DNA from: Daedaleopsis sinensis
Taxonomy: Eukaryota; Basidiomycota; Agaricomycetes; Polyporales; Polyporaceae
Assembly (NCBI GenBank): GCA_033807695.1
Contig: CM066302.1
Span: forward strand, 4,588,001 to 4,652,000
Reading direction: 5' to 3'
DNA length: 64,000 nucleotides
The position numbers and the translations under genes were made by a program. Shown piece after piece: positions 21,201-31,359 of this stretch. Below the pieces are notes generated by a model that saw only the letters and a list, made by a program, of their open reading frames with translations, ran no database searches and was not told the DNA's origin. Numbering within the stretch: position 1 is the first letter of the stretch; each line of letters starts with the position of its first letter.

Positions 21201-22303
21201 CAGGGACAACCTTTACTTCGACGGCGAGAGACATTTTCGTGCAACACTACCTGTCCAAAGCCAAGTCCGCGCGCAACATCGCGAATGCGTCCCTCTCCCT
21301 TGAGTCCTATGTTGGGCACCTTCCACCTTTCATTGCAACGGCGCTCTATAATGCCCGGGTGGACCCCCATCTGACCATGAGCTGTGAAGTTGCTCTCGAC
21401 GTCAGTACGGCCTCCCTGGAGCACCTCGAACGGGTACAGACGACATACCTGCGGCGACTGCTCGGTCTCGGTCCACGCTCTCAATTACTCCCCCTCTTCA
21501 CCGAGACCGGAGTCTGGCCCCTGCGCTACCGGCGGGCATCACTGGCCCTGAGGTACCTCTCGTACCTTTTACACACACGACCACCCCTCCCCTTTGATGC
21601 GTTGAGAGAGGTCTGGGAGATCGCACAACACGGACACCCCTCTTGGTGGAATGACCTCACCTACGTGCTCGCGAACCTCCCGGTCCCCGTGGTGCTCGAC
21701 CGGACAGTGTTTCCGACGCGAGCATCTGTTGCGGCGGCGGCTTCCGCACTCCAGTCCTCACTCGCCCTGCATCTCCACAACGGGGTGCTCCAATCAGAGC
21801 GGCTGCCGCTGCTGGCTCATCGCTTTCGCCGGCTAACGGTCCCCCCAAAGTTGGTCGATGTGTGCAGGCCACGGAACTATCTGAAGCTCAGTTGCACACT
21901 ACACCGCGAGGCTCTCATTCGGCTACTCACGTCTGACCACTCGCTCGCCGTCGAGACCCTGCGCCGGGTATCCCCACCTGTCCCACGTCGGAGACGGATC
22001 TGCCGATTCTGCCAGAGACGAGGGGCCGTGGAGGACGAGGTGCATGTCCTGCTCGAATGCCCTGATCCCCGCATACTCCAGCGTCGTGACCATTTCTTTA
22101 CGAAAGTCGCGGACTTCTTCCGAGGAGACCTGCACCGGATGCGACACCGCCTATCTTCTGCAGCGTTCTTAGACTGCTTCCTAAAAAAGGACTTGTGCTT
22201 ACCTTCACTGGCCCTCTACGCCTATGATATCTCCGAAATTGTCGTCTCAATACCTCCCCTCCTGTTAGTTGATGATGCGGCGTTGCTTGCACTCGCGGAA
22301 TAG
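18219..22303 (+). pseudogene. LINE ORF2: endonuclease - RNase H - reverse transcriptase, with frameshift and stop
   Basis: The endonuclease part (18219..19313) keeps its catalytic motifs: LSWNIHG, LLQETH, LLGDFNAR, VIDLAIVS and SDHAPI. It has no clear ATG; it follows ORF1 in the same frame after stops at 18177 and 18216. Near 19240 the frame shifts. The next segment reads FPEYEDGGGTRSGP...HLSI, TAA, SDGCHD...ARAIVYYGPG, then VPGVPSSSRAILYAALLALR and NVRIYCMDE, which resembles an RNase H fold. The TAA probably replaces a Tyr codon of IYSDG, and the usual Glu of the second RNase H motif appears as Ile. The RT follows (QSGFRKGHRT, DIVNAFPSVN, LADDATLL, AAKTNAMAFGPL) and is open to 22303. A C-terminal Cys/His motif reads CRFCQRRGAVEDEVHVLLEC. 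Confidence 0.85.
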
Positions 22304-23059
22304 AGCTGTAAATACACTAGCATTAGTGCTACAGTGCGAGCGAGGCAGTGGATTCACTGACCGTACGAGTGCTCAACACAATGGTAGACCGTGTCACGCC
22401 TCCTGGTCGCGGCACACCTGCACGTCCCTGGTTCCGTGATGGGCTAACGCGTCTAGGCGAGCTAGCAACCTGTGCTCTAGAAGCACAAGGGACACGATTC
22501 GCGGGTATGCTTGTCTAAATGAGACTCGTCGCAAGCGGTGAGTATTGCGCGTCGCTAGTCGAAGGGACTAGTGACTCAGGCGCTTTACCACGCTCGCCGA
22601 AGCCCCTCCTCCTCCTCCTCCTCCGGGGGAATCTCGCGGACGCGCGCGTCGGCGCAATCCCCAGATTTCAGCACAATCAGGCCCGTTTTCGGGTTTTGAA
22701 CACGCAGCACCGATCTGCTTCGCGTGCGTACCCGAGTAGGGGGGGGGTGTCGCCGGCGTCCGCGCGATTCAGGGAATGTCACCCAATGGCGGAGATATGT
22801 GTGTGCGATTGTATGTATCGTGCGGGAATGGCTGATGCGCACGGGCGCAGGCTCCCCACGAGGAATGCTCTGTATTTGCCAGCTCTAGAAATTATTATAT
22901 TTGTTGCATTAATACTCGGGATCGAGCGACGGCACGGTGGCCCGGGTATGCAGCACAACAATTATCATTTGGGGCGCGTGTACAGTAATAATACAGTGAT
23001 GGAACTAGCCGGAAGGGATACATAGGAGGAACGGGCTACAGAATGTCCAGACGGTTCGT
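22304..23059. other. LINE 3' flank, no gene seen
   Basis: Holds small perfect hairpins, for example GTGCTctagaAGCAC near 22473 and CTAGTCgaaggGACTAG near 22555, and a CTC triplet run at 22607. There is no credible reading frame and no poly-A tract. Confidence 0.4.
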
Positions 23060-23275
23060 GCAAACTGGGGGTAGAAGGCCGTGCAGCAGAGCGAGCAGGG
23101 TGCATGCAAGGGAACGAGCGGGAGCGTGCAGGAGAGCAGGCGGGGGACGTGCAGAAGGGCGAGCGGGGGACGTGCAGGAGAGTGAGCGGGGAGCGTGCAA
23201 AGGGAACGACTCGGAGCGGGAGCGTGCAGGAGAGCGAGCGGGGGACGTGCAGAAGGGCGAGCAGGGCGAACATTG
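23060..23275 (+). repeat. G-rich minisatellite
   Basis: About ten imperfect units of roughly 20-21 bp built on GCGAGCGGGGGACGTGCAG, with variants ending AAGG or GAGA. The stretch is strongly purine-biased on the plus strand. Overlapping frames on both strands are open only because of the repeat. Confidence 0.85.
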
Positions 23276-24149
23276 TTATCCAGGGTGGTGCACCTACTTG
23301 AGGGAGGGGCAGAGACGATCTACATAACGGAGACACAGTGAGCACACAAAGAAATGGGGAGGTGCGAGTAGTGGATGCATACAGTCATGTTCAGGCAGTT
23401 CTTTGACCGGCCCAATGGTGCCGCCGAGGGGGGAGGAGCCGCCAAGAGGAGGCCAGAGACTCGAGAAGGGGACGAGAGGGACTAGACGGAGGATGGTGGC
23501 AGCGGGAGAACTTACCGTAGAGAACATGCTTGAAGTCGGCTCGAGAACGAGGCTGTGAGGTGTGCTCAGAGTGCAGGTTTCGTGTGCACTAGTTCAAGAT
23601 GATATTAGTAGTACTACGCCAGCAAAGCATTTGCATGCAGGAACTTACCTCCATAGGGTAGCCAGCTATCGTCATAGTAGTTCATAGTAGTAGTGTTTGC
23701 TGTGTTGGGTGATGGATGAATGAGAGAGAGAGACGATGAGAGTAGAACGGGGGGGACGAGCGAGTTTTGTGGTCCCTGTGGAGAGTGCATAGAAGACGCG
23801 GCGGAGTTCGAACACTCGAGCTACATTAGGCAAGTTGCCTACTAAAACGAGCGAGCTCACAGACAAAACCTTTACTATTGCGTAGCTATGAGGTCATGAG
23901 CGCACTACGTATACAACATCGCCGTACAGGTTTCTACGGGCACTGCTAGTTAGTCCGAACGGACTGAATCACGTTGCAGCCTGTTGCAGCACAATACAGC
24001 ACAATCCTGACCCTGGCTTGCGCGCCCTCGCGGTGCGGGCAAATTTACCCACGGCATTGTCTGCAGCGCGAGCGCGCGCCATCCGGACGAATTTGGCCAA
24101 TCCAGCCAATTCTGGAGGTGACATATGCATTTTTGCTGATGTCCATGTA
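23276..24149. other. Intergenic, nothing recognised
   Basis: No supported gene. A purine-rich segment (GAGAGAGAGACGATGAGAG) lies near 23721. Confidence 0.4.
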
Positions 24150-24929
24150 CCATCACGATCCCCGGTGGGCGAACCCTGGGCGAACATCATCCAACGTCTT
24201 TGATCAATTGCGCGCATGCCTCCCTGCGTCTCCTATCTGCTCCCTCAACCGTACTCTCTGACTATGGCCTCTGACCGTCTGCATCTACGCACTGGATAGT
24301 CTCGCCTAGGGGTCTTGAAAACTTTGCTGCCGCTCTCGATGATCAATGCGCATGGCACAGATCTACGACGTGGGAGACACTTCAGGGTGGTAGGGATCTC
24401 AGAACACCAGATGGTGAGTGCTCTAAAGTGTCCATGGACCGTCTTGCCTCAGAAGATTCCTCGCCGTCGCGCCGCGTCTTGCTTGCTGTTGTGCTGGACG
24501 TCCGATATCGATGGCTTGAGCCGCATTGACTGCTGCATGCAGCATATCATCACAAAGTCATCTGCGTCTCAACAAATTTCTGAGACCTGAATTCTGTGTG
24601 TGTATCTGCTCTGTGGATGTGCTCTACGTAGTATCTTGGACGCGCCATGTCTCTGCAGTCGTCGCCTAACCCAGTTCCCTCTAGACATGCGCGCACGCAA
24701 CAGCACAGGACCTCCAGCTATCAACCCACCAGACGTTTTCTGCTGGTGGCTTTCGTACTGTCAACATCCGGCATGACAATTCACGCCGCCTACTCATCGT
24801 CGCCTCCGTTCGTACAGCCTGAGCGCTCAACGTTGAACAATTACCTCCCCACATGACGATCGTCCTCCGGCTAGTCGCAAACATTATTCTAGTCATCGTT
24901 CGGAGCTGCGCAGATGCTTCAAAGCAAAT

Positions 24930-25075
24930 GCATCGCGTCGCCGACCCGCTGGTGCTGCCGCTCGAGCGTCATGTAAGCACCAACCATGTGTTTAGCGTTC
25001 CCCACCACTACTCCCTCTTCACCATCCCCTCGCGCTCCCGCTGTGCTCATCTGCATCCCAACAAGTCAGCGGACT
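24930..25075 (-). pseudogene. Extra fragment of a BTB gene 3' end
   Basis: This stretch (CTGGTGCTGCCGCTCGAGCG onward) matches 25476..25600 in the same duplication and 32089..32210 in copy B. Those are the last codons and stop region of the BTB5/BTB7 lineage. It is therefore a third, very short copy created by a local tandem duplication of about 0.53 kb. Confidence 0.6.
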
Positions 25076-25475
25076 GCTTCCAGACTGTGCGGGCGTGGCC
25101 TCGGACCCACATATGCAGCCATCGCCTAACGTCTTGAGATATAGAAACGCGCTCGGGGAAGGCGCGCTGTGGGTTGCCCATCGCACTGCCAGCATTTGCT
25201 ACCAGTCTCATGGCGTCTGCACGCCGTCGGATCTAGCCCTCCATCCGGCCATACGCCCGAGGCGCAGAAACGCAGTCACCATCCTTTCTTCGCGACATAG
25301 CTGCTCTTTGCCATACGACCTCACGCGCACGCCCGGCAGAAAGCGGAGAGCTCGGAGTGGATGTGGATGCGTACACCCTGCGTTTTACGTTCACGTTCAC
25401 CTGCGGGCTCGTGTCAGGTGCGCAGACGCGGCATATCGGACACGTTTTCGTCGCTGACTCGTCTTGCGTAGCAAC

Positions 25476-26645
25476 ATGCTGATGCTCCCGCTTGAACGTC
25501 AAGTAACCTTCAACCACACATCCAGCTTCGCCCACCACTCCTCCCTCTTCGCCATCTACCCGCGCGCCCACTTCTCCAAGCATACTTCGCACCACGTCCT
25601 CCGCAACACCTCGCCCGCCTCGCGTTTCATCACAGCACCGGATTGGGTCCTCCGCTCCATCCTTCATCACGCCCTCCTCCGTCGTGAACGTCCGCCAGCG
25701 CTGGCTCCGCTCCGATACGGTCGTGCGCGCGGCGCACATGCTCGGCGCTCAGCGCCTGCCTTCTGTGCGTGCGGCCATACGGGGCCACACAGCCAGATGT
25801 GCTCTGCGCCACACCGCCGCTCGTGCGCGCCCATGCTGACGGGCGCGCCCCAGGCGGCACGAGCACAGAGTCGCCGTGCGTCGTAGAGCCCGACGAGGAC
25901 GTCGTTCCCGAGCGAGATCTGCGGGCGGTCGGCGGCGCGCGCGACGACAAGAGGGTGTAGAGCACCCGCTTCTCGATGCGCGCGAGCGGGATCGAGTACT
26001 CGTGTGATACATGTGGATCGCCTCGAGGTGGACTGTGCTCCCGTCTTCGTCGTCTGCGGTGAAGCAGGGACGGGGAGGCGGCGGGAGGCGGCTGTCCCAG
26101 ATGACCACGAGGCGGGGGCGGGCGAGGACGTGGAGGACGGTGCAGGAGAGCATGTGGGCGGCGCGCAGGACGGAGAGGGCGATGGCCTGTGTGGGGCCGT
26201 TCGCGAAGTACGACCTGCAAGTGCGTGCAGGTGAGTCATCGTCCTTTTTTCGGTCAATTGCTCGGAGACACGCACGGACGTCCCCTGCGCCGCTTTGCAC
26301 GTCGAAGTGGGCGCAGTTGTGCGAGAGGGTGTCGCGGTCGAGCTTGAAGAGCGTCCGTGTGTGCGCGGATCAGCTCGAGAGGTAGAAGTTGGCGGACTTG
26401 TGTTCGGGTTTGAGGATCGCTCGGTGCTGGTGCTGATCGGCCGAGCTTCGCGGTCATATGTGCGGTCGCAGAGGGGTGGGTTCGGGTGTGTGGAAGGCCT
26501 GCTCCCAGCTATATCGTGAGGATGCGAGTGGTGCGTCCGTGAGAGGTGTTCCCGATACCTGTTCCCTCGCGTCATACAGGTTGCGTATCAGTGACTTTGT
26601 TGGCGCGGGCTCTTCTGACGCCCCGGGCGGGACGTCAGAAGACCC
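25476..26645 (-). pseudogene. BTB-type gene relic (BTB5)
   Basis: Paralogue of BTB7. The segment SYFANGPTQAIALSVLRAAH, then SCTVLHVLARPRLVVIWDSR, is in good frame, but after LEAIHM about 8 nt are missing relative to BTB7 (LSIAPEYSIPLARIEKRV), so the frame is lost. The BTB core exon of BTB7 (FKLDRNILARNCTYFDVLF) is largely deleted here; only its edges remain near 26300-26400. The first exon is also shortened. Several independent lesions mean this is a pseudogene. Confidence 0.75.
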
Positions 26646-27349
26646 CACGCTAACATTCCTGGAGGCTGGCCGCTGGCCGCTGAGCGAAGCAGAAGAGGTG
26701 AAGGGTTAGGGAGGATGTGCAGCGGGTCGTGTACTAGGCAGCATCGCTTCGCGAGTGGCGTGGAGACGCGACTCGAGCCGAAGTGCATGTCCTACGCGTT
26801 GCACTTCGCTTGCACGTGAAGTATGCTACGAGCGCGAGCGACGCCCCTCGAGGCAGGTCGCTGAAGCATCCATCGATTTCCGTCCATCGTGGTTCGTCCC
26901 CCAGTCATACGTCCCTATATTTGCACCGTCTTCAGTGTCGGGGTGCTGGGCCAGAGCGACGTCGTGATACACGAGCCCGCATAGAGACGCAATAGGCATC
27001 CGATTTGCCTCCGGCAGGGTGCGAGCGTGGACGCTCTTACCAAGCTTCTCCAGTCCTGCTGGTGTCACGCGTCATTCGTTGCTAACGTCCGGAGCTCAAC
27101 GGCACGTTCTCGTTCTTGGATCCTCTTGCCACATATGCGGATGGAGGCGCGGTGCTGTAGGAGGTCCGTGCGTGGTGCATGGGGTGCCGCAAAACTGCGT
27201 CCGGGTGTGAAGATGGTGAGAGGTATGTAGGTATAGCTTCCGCTGCGGCGAAAGTGCGCACGCCTCGTACGCACTGTAGCAGTATTCAGTTGGCAGCCAC
27301 GGACCGCGCCCACATCCCATCCATGCCCGGGTACGAGCGAAACAGCCCC

Positions 27350-27433
27350 GTCATATCGCATAGAACAATCGATGGCACTCGTGTTCGAGCGTGTTGCGAT
27401 TGAATCAGGTCTACAGTGGAGACTTGCATGCCG
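27350..27433 (-). pseudogene. Heavily deleted relic of a TM gene
   Basis: On the minus strand the 84 bases read through three separate pieces of TM3. The second-exon start is CCGGCATGCAAGTCTCCACT (TM3: CCGGCATACAAGTCTTCACT). The middle is CGAACACGAGTGCCA (TM3 codons near 34570). The end is TTCTATGCGATATGA, identical to the TM3 stop region. Over 1 kb between these pieces has been lost. It sits in the expected place inside the segmental duplication. Confidence 0.75.
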
Positions 27434-28246
27434 GGCACCCCACATGAGACTTTCCGGGCACCTCATATGAGACGTCACTGCACGTCTTAATCAGACTGGA
27501 GATGTAGTGGACAGAGAGTGATGTGTACATGTTACTAATCTTCAATACAACGTGTCAGACCTCTCGCGTTGAGCTGCGGGCTAAATGCAACGTCGTGAGG
27601 GCCCGGTGGGCTCACCGAGTGGCTCGGTGTAAGTTTGGAAGACTCGCATTGTGTTATGATGTTGATAGGCGACCGCTGCTATGTCTTGCCTTCATTTTAA
27701 GCGCGTTAGAATTTTCCGGTCCCATGGAATGAGCAGTAGTTGTATAATGGAGCTACACATACATGATGTTGTCTTGATGACAGCCTTTCTGGGAGGTTGA
27801 GGAAAGAAGAGAGACTACTAGTATTCAGCCACTATGGATTGCATTTCTTTGGCATGAGGCGAAATTGAGATGTGAGTGCGATACATCTGAGTGTACCGTG
27901 CTATGTGTACTGATGGTGGGTATGCGAAATTGCAGTAGTGAGCTTAACGAAGTCGTCAAGAGAAGAACAGAGTTGTACCCATGACTGTTCTGAGAGGAGT
28001 GACATATAGCAACATCATCTGTGTTTTTGTCTCACAATTTAATGGTGAGATGAGAAATGAGAGTTTACTCAAATGCACAAAGTCAAAATATCGGATATGC
28101 CACTGGCATCGCATCGACAATAGCAGTACCGGTAATACTGTAGTATGTACGTTTACATCTCTGAACAATAGCAGTGATTGCACTTTCCGACATAGCTCCA
28201 TGGTAGCAGAGGTGCCTTGGTTTGATTCACGCTATACGAGAAATCA
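27434..28246. other. AT-richer intergenic stretch
   Basis: Composition is visibly more AT-rich than the neighbours and holds only short frames without codon logic. It probably acts as the upstream region of the gene at 28352. Confidence 0.4.
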
Positions 28247-28254
28247 TATATAAA
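28247..28254 (+). promoter_or_regulatory. TATA box (TATATAAA)
   Basis: A perfect TATATAAA lies 98 bp before the ATG at 28352, followed by a C/T-rich leader (AGTCTTTCTCGCCC) typical of fungal transcription starts. Confidence 0.6.
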
Positions 28255-28351
28255 GCCACTGACACAAGTAGGTCTCCAGTATAATCAATCTACTGCCAGC
28301 ATACACCAACAGTCTTTCTCGCCCAAATTCTCAAACTCTCCACAAATCACA

Positions 28352-29689
28352 ATGTCAACAGCCACAAAGGTTAGCAATTCATGATTATTATTATATAGTA
28401 GTAAATTGGCTGATATTTACCCTCTTTAGTGTGAAATCTGTAAAAGTGCGTAATGGATGCTTCCTATAGATGTGAAGGCTCTGACCTATCCGTATCTTAA
28501 CCGAAGCCAAACAAGCAGCTCCGGGGGGGAGACACTGCCAAAGGTGTGCTGAGCAACAAGGGAGTCAACAACGTTACAATCGAAATCAATCCACCAGCCA
28601 AGCGGCTCAAGGGCCAAGACCCGGATATGCAACATCGCCATCTAGTCACCCTCAGCAACCTCATCAGGGTTTCCGTCTACCACTATCCACTTCGGCAAAC
28701 ACATCATCATTATCTCAATATGGCACACATTTTGCAATATCCGGCGGTACCCCCCAGATCGGCCCTTCTCAATCGACTTCTCAGCGTACACTGGCGGCAA
28801 ACACCTCATCGTCTGCATATGGCACACATCCTACGGCTAGTGCTTTCCGACAGACCGGCTCTTCTCAAACGACTTCTCAGCGTACACGAAACGCAACCCC
28901 CGGTTTGGCAAACACTTCATCGTCTGCATATGGCACACATCCTACGGCTAGTGCTTTCCGACAGACCGGCTCTTCTCAAACGACTTCTCAGCGTACACGA
29001 AACGCAACCCCCGCTTTGGCAAACACTTCATCGTCTGCATATGGCACACATCTTACCGCTGGTGCTCCCCAGAGCAGCTCTTCTCGCCAATCGCCTCCTC
29101 CTCGTAACGCAAGAATCCCTGTGCCAGTCGTATTGAATAAGTCAATAATGGCACCATCATCGGGGCACCGCAGCCCGAGTCCAGGGAGCCAGCAGACAAG
29201 CAGACAGTACGGCCAGTCACTCCCCGCAGTCAGACCCAATCAGCCACCTACATCTCAGACAGCTGGGCAAACGACTGCAAGTACTACGACTTCCAGAATC
29301 GAACAGAAAAGATCCAACGCTTTGCTCAAGCTACAAGAGCCAGATATTCATCTTGTGGGCACGGAGAGCAGTCCGACAGATACTACATTCCACTCGCCCC
29401 GTCAAGGTATAACCACATCTCCTAGTGAGTGTCACCCTCATCATATCATAGTCAGTCGGCAGACCACTCATATGCACACGAAGCATCGACTCGTCCGAGT
29501 CAATTTCCTCCCCAAACATCTACACCGTCTACATCTACATCCTCACGAAGGGATGCTAGAGTGATACCACGTGAGGATGCTCCCAACATACCCGCATCTT
29601 CAAGCTCCTCTAGTTCTGGCAGCTCCCCTACTAGCAGCGAGAAGGAAAAGAAGAAGAAAGCGAAGAAGACAACGGGTGGCAACACGTGA
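28352..29689 (+). CDS. Small zinc-finger plus long disordered Ser/Thr/Gln-rich protein
   Basis: Four exons, 28352..28369, 28430..28445, 28507..29406, 29463..29689, with introns of 60, 61 and 56 nt, give about 386 residues. Splicing builds a compact Cys/His motif at the N-terminus: MSTATKCEICKTK then GGRHCQRC (C-x2-C-x10-H-C-x2-C), a possible zinc site. The rest is low complexity: a 37-residue tandem repeat (NTSSSAYGTHPTASAFRQTG), Pro/Ser/Gln-rich stretches, and a C-terminus with SSSSSSSGSSPTSSEKEK followed by a Lys-rich end (KKKKAKKTTGGNT). A GTGAGT at the last codons could splice to a very short final exon near 29780, adding only a few residues. No known family is recognised; a nuclear or RNA-granule scaffold is speculation. 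It is the only gene of this type in the window. Confidence 0.65.
28797..29100 (+). repeat. 111-bp in-frame tandem repeat
   Basis: Units start at 28797, 28908 and 29019 (GCAAACACTTCATCGTC), the third being partial; a diverged unit starts at 28695. The first two full units are nearly identical, so the expansion is recent. Each unit adds 37 residues to the protein. Confidence 0.9.
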
Positions 29690-29919
29690 GTAGCGGTTTG
29701 GATCCATCCTTGTATCAAAGTGGTAGTGCCCTTTGACATCGGACTTGTGTTGTGATATCATCCAATGTACATCTACAGAACCCTGAGCGTATGATACGAA
29801 TGTATTTCCCATCGGCACGTATACTTGTAAAGCCACGGAGACTGTGCATGAAACGGACGCGGACGTTGAATCGGAACAGCTACACCGTGAACACGGCTCG
29901 GGCGTGGCAAGACCACCGG

Positions 29920-30840
29920 CCACCACTGCTCCTGCCGCAGCCACGCGCAGGCTGCAAACGGCGCAACGAGCTCAGTGTCCGACATCGCCACGTTATTCTG
30001 CTCTTTCAGACCGTTTGACATCGCGCACGACGGAGCGACACTCGGCCAGGAGGTCGTGCATCGCTCGCTTGCGCGCAGCGGGGAGCTCGATCTCGCGCGC
30101 GAGCTGCATATTCTCGACGGTCTCGGGGACGCTGGGTGGGGTTCTGCAAGAACGGGAGCGGAGGGCGAGGGTCACGGGCTGGAGAGGTAGGCGAGGGCGA
30201 ATGCGCGGATTGGGGCGCAGGAGAGCGCGTGCGAGGTGCAGAGGAAGGAGGAAGGAGCGCGCGAGGGCTTTTGTTTGCGAGCGCGTCTGTGAGAGTGGGG
30301 GTGCTGCAGTAGTGTTAGTCACTGCTGGTGCGGACGGTGGCACTGAGTACTGAAGTACTGACAGCGGGGCATCGAGGAATCGGATGAACTGTTGGAATTC
30401 GAGGCGCGTGATGTTCGGCACGACGTAGTTCGGATGTTCGTGGCCGTGCGGGAAGGAGGGCGGGTCGTCGCTCGGCACGGTGCTTAGCGAGACGAGATCG
30501 GTAGAGCTTGTACCGGACTCCGTCGACGGACACGTACGACGGTTCCGTCGGGGTATTACCATGGTTTGGATGATCGGGAGGCCGCGCAATCGACGTCGTT
30601 GTGATGCGCAGGAGGGTCTGCGTAGTACTGGACGAGTCGTTGAGTTCGGGCACAGGTCGCTGAAAATTTGTATATCGACGAGTTCGAGTTCACTGGCGGG
30701 ACCTCCATAGAGTAGCCCGTAGTATCAACGGTGCTATTACTGTCGCCGATACCTGGTCGGTGCCTCGTTGAGCCAGTCGAGCCTGCCTTTGGCTTTGGTG
30801 TACTTAAGTGTTCAAGTCCATGTTCGGTACAAGGTGCTGA
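29920..30840 (-). pseudogene. BTB gene relic (BTB6), copy of BTB4
   Basis: Matches BTB4 from the middle of its last exon to the ATG region. Recognisable pieces on the minus strand are HEHPNYVVPNITRLEFQQFI, ENMQLAREIELPAARKRAMH and YVSVDGVRYKLYRSRLAKH. Compared with BTB4 it has several small deletions (loss of the CNYFKALF segment, shifts in the last exon) and lacks the C-terminal part after VAPFAACAWLRQEQW. The upstream match continues to 31355. The frame is broken in at least three places. Confidence 0.8.
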
Positions 30841-31359
30841 GGCATTCCGTTGGTGTATGTGACGTCCTTCAAGGCATAAAGATAGAGTTGAGGCGAGAAA
30901 GCGCGTGGTTGGCGACGACTCGGACTTAAGTACTAAGTACTGAGGCTGCTAGAAATCTGAGTTAACGTCACCCGACCGGTCGAAGCAAGTAAGAGATCAT
31001 CTGGCACTCGCCTTCTCTGCGACCGCACATTTGGAGCGGTGTGACTTGCACTGTCCAGCAGGCTATCCGCTTGTTCATTGCACAAGACGATTGTCAGAGT
31101 CATTGTATGTGCGGCCGCCCCTAGATTTTGCAGGAGGTGTTTTGAAGGTCATGGCCTGTTACGGAGGCTTTCGGGACATGAAGTGTGGTATGAGATTGAG
31201 AGATCTATGACATATTCGTCGCACACTCACCTATGCTGATTATCTCTCCGACGTTTAGGCGGGTTAGATAGGGCGAGGGCGGCCGTTGGACGGGAAGATG
31301 GACATGGCGAGGCGGAGACAACAAATGCGAAGCGATAGGCGCCGAATGCCAACTCACGC

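Larger units (their letters stand above)
16260..22303 (+). mobile_element. Degenerate non-LTR retrotransposon (LINE) with ORF1 and EN-RNaseH-RT ORF2
   Basis: The element has a 5' region with two tandem 117-bp units, ORF1 and a long ORF2. ORF2 carries an apurinic-type endonuclease, an RNase H-like segment, a reverse transcriptase and a Cys/His motif near the C-terminus. There is no long terminal repeat and no integrase. No clear poly-A tail or target-site duplication was found, so both ends are uncertain. The RT motifs (FRKGHRT, VFLDIVNAFPS, GDPASPILW, LADDATLL) match a LINE group common in Agaricomycetes. One frameshift and one stop between endonuclease and RT show that this copy is dead for autonomous movement. 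Confidence 0.88.
24150..27440. repeat. Segmental duplication, copy A (pairs with 31360..35290)
   Basis: The collinear match starts at GATCCCCGGTGGGCGAA (about 24160 and 31390) and runs through the non-coding flank, the BTB5 relic, its upstream region and a short remnant of the TM3 gene. Both copies hold the same order on the same strand. Copy A has an extra segment at about 25076-25475 and a large deletion in the TM part. Divergence is high enough for both coding copies to carry unrelated lesions. Confidence 0.8.

Noticed and set aside
22420..22600. tRNA-like features downstream of the LINE (GGCGAGCGTGGTAAAGCGCC on the minus strand and strong hairpins)
   Set aside because: The D-arm-like piece is suggestive, but no anticodon stem with matching arms, no good B box and no acceptor stem could be drawn. 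It may be a decayed tRNA or SINE, but support is too weak to call.
23043..23345. Overlapping frames on both strands in the minisatellite
   Set aside because: Open only because the ~20-bp repeat lacks stops; the products are pure repeat translations.
27065..27478. Minus-strand frame with a counterpart at 33826..34296
   Set aside because: Both lie in the non-coding part of the segmental duplication. The two copies have different effective frames and shifts, so the shared pieces reflect DNA identity rather than coding constraint.
27981..28253. 90-codon frame in the AT-rich stretch
   Set aside because: No homology or splice context, and it ends in the TATA box of the next gene.
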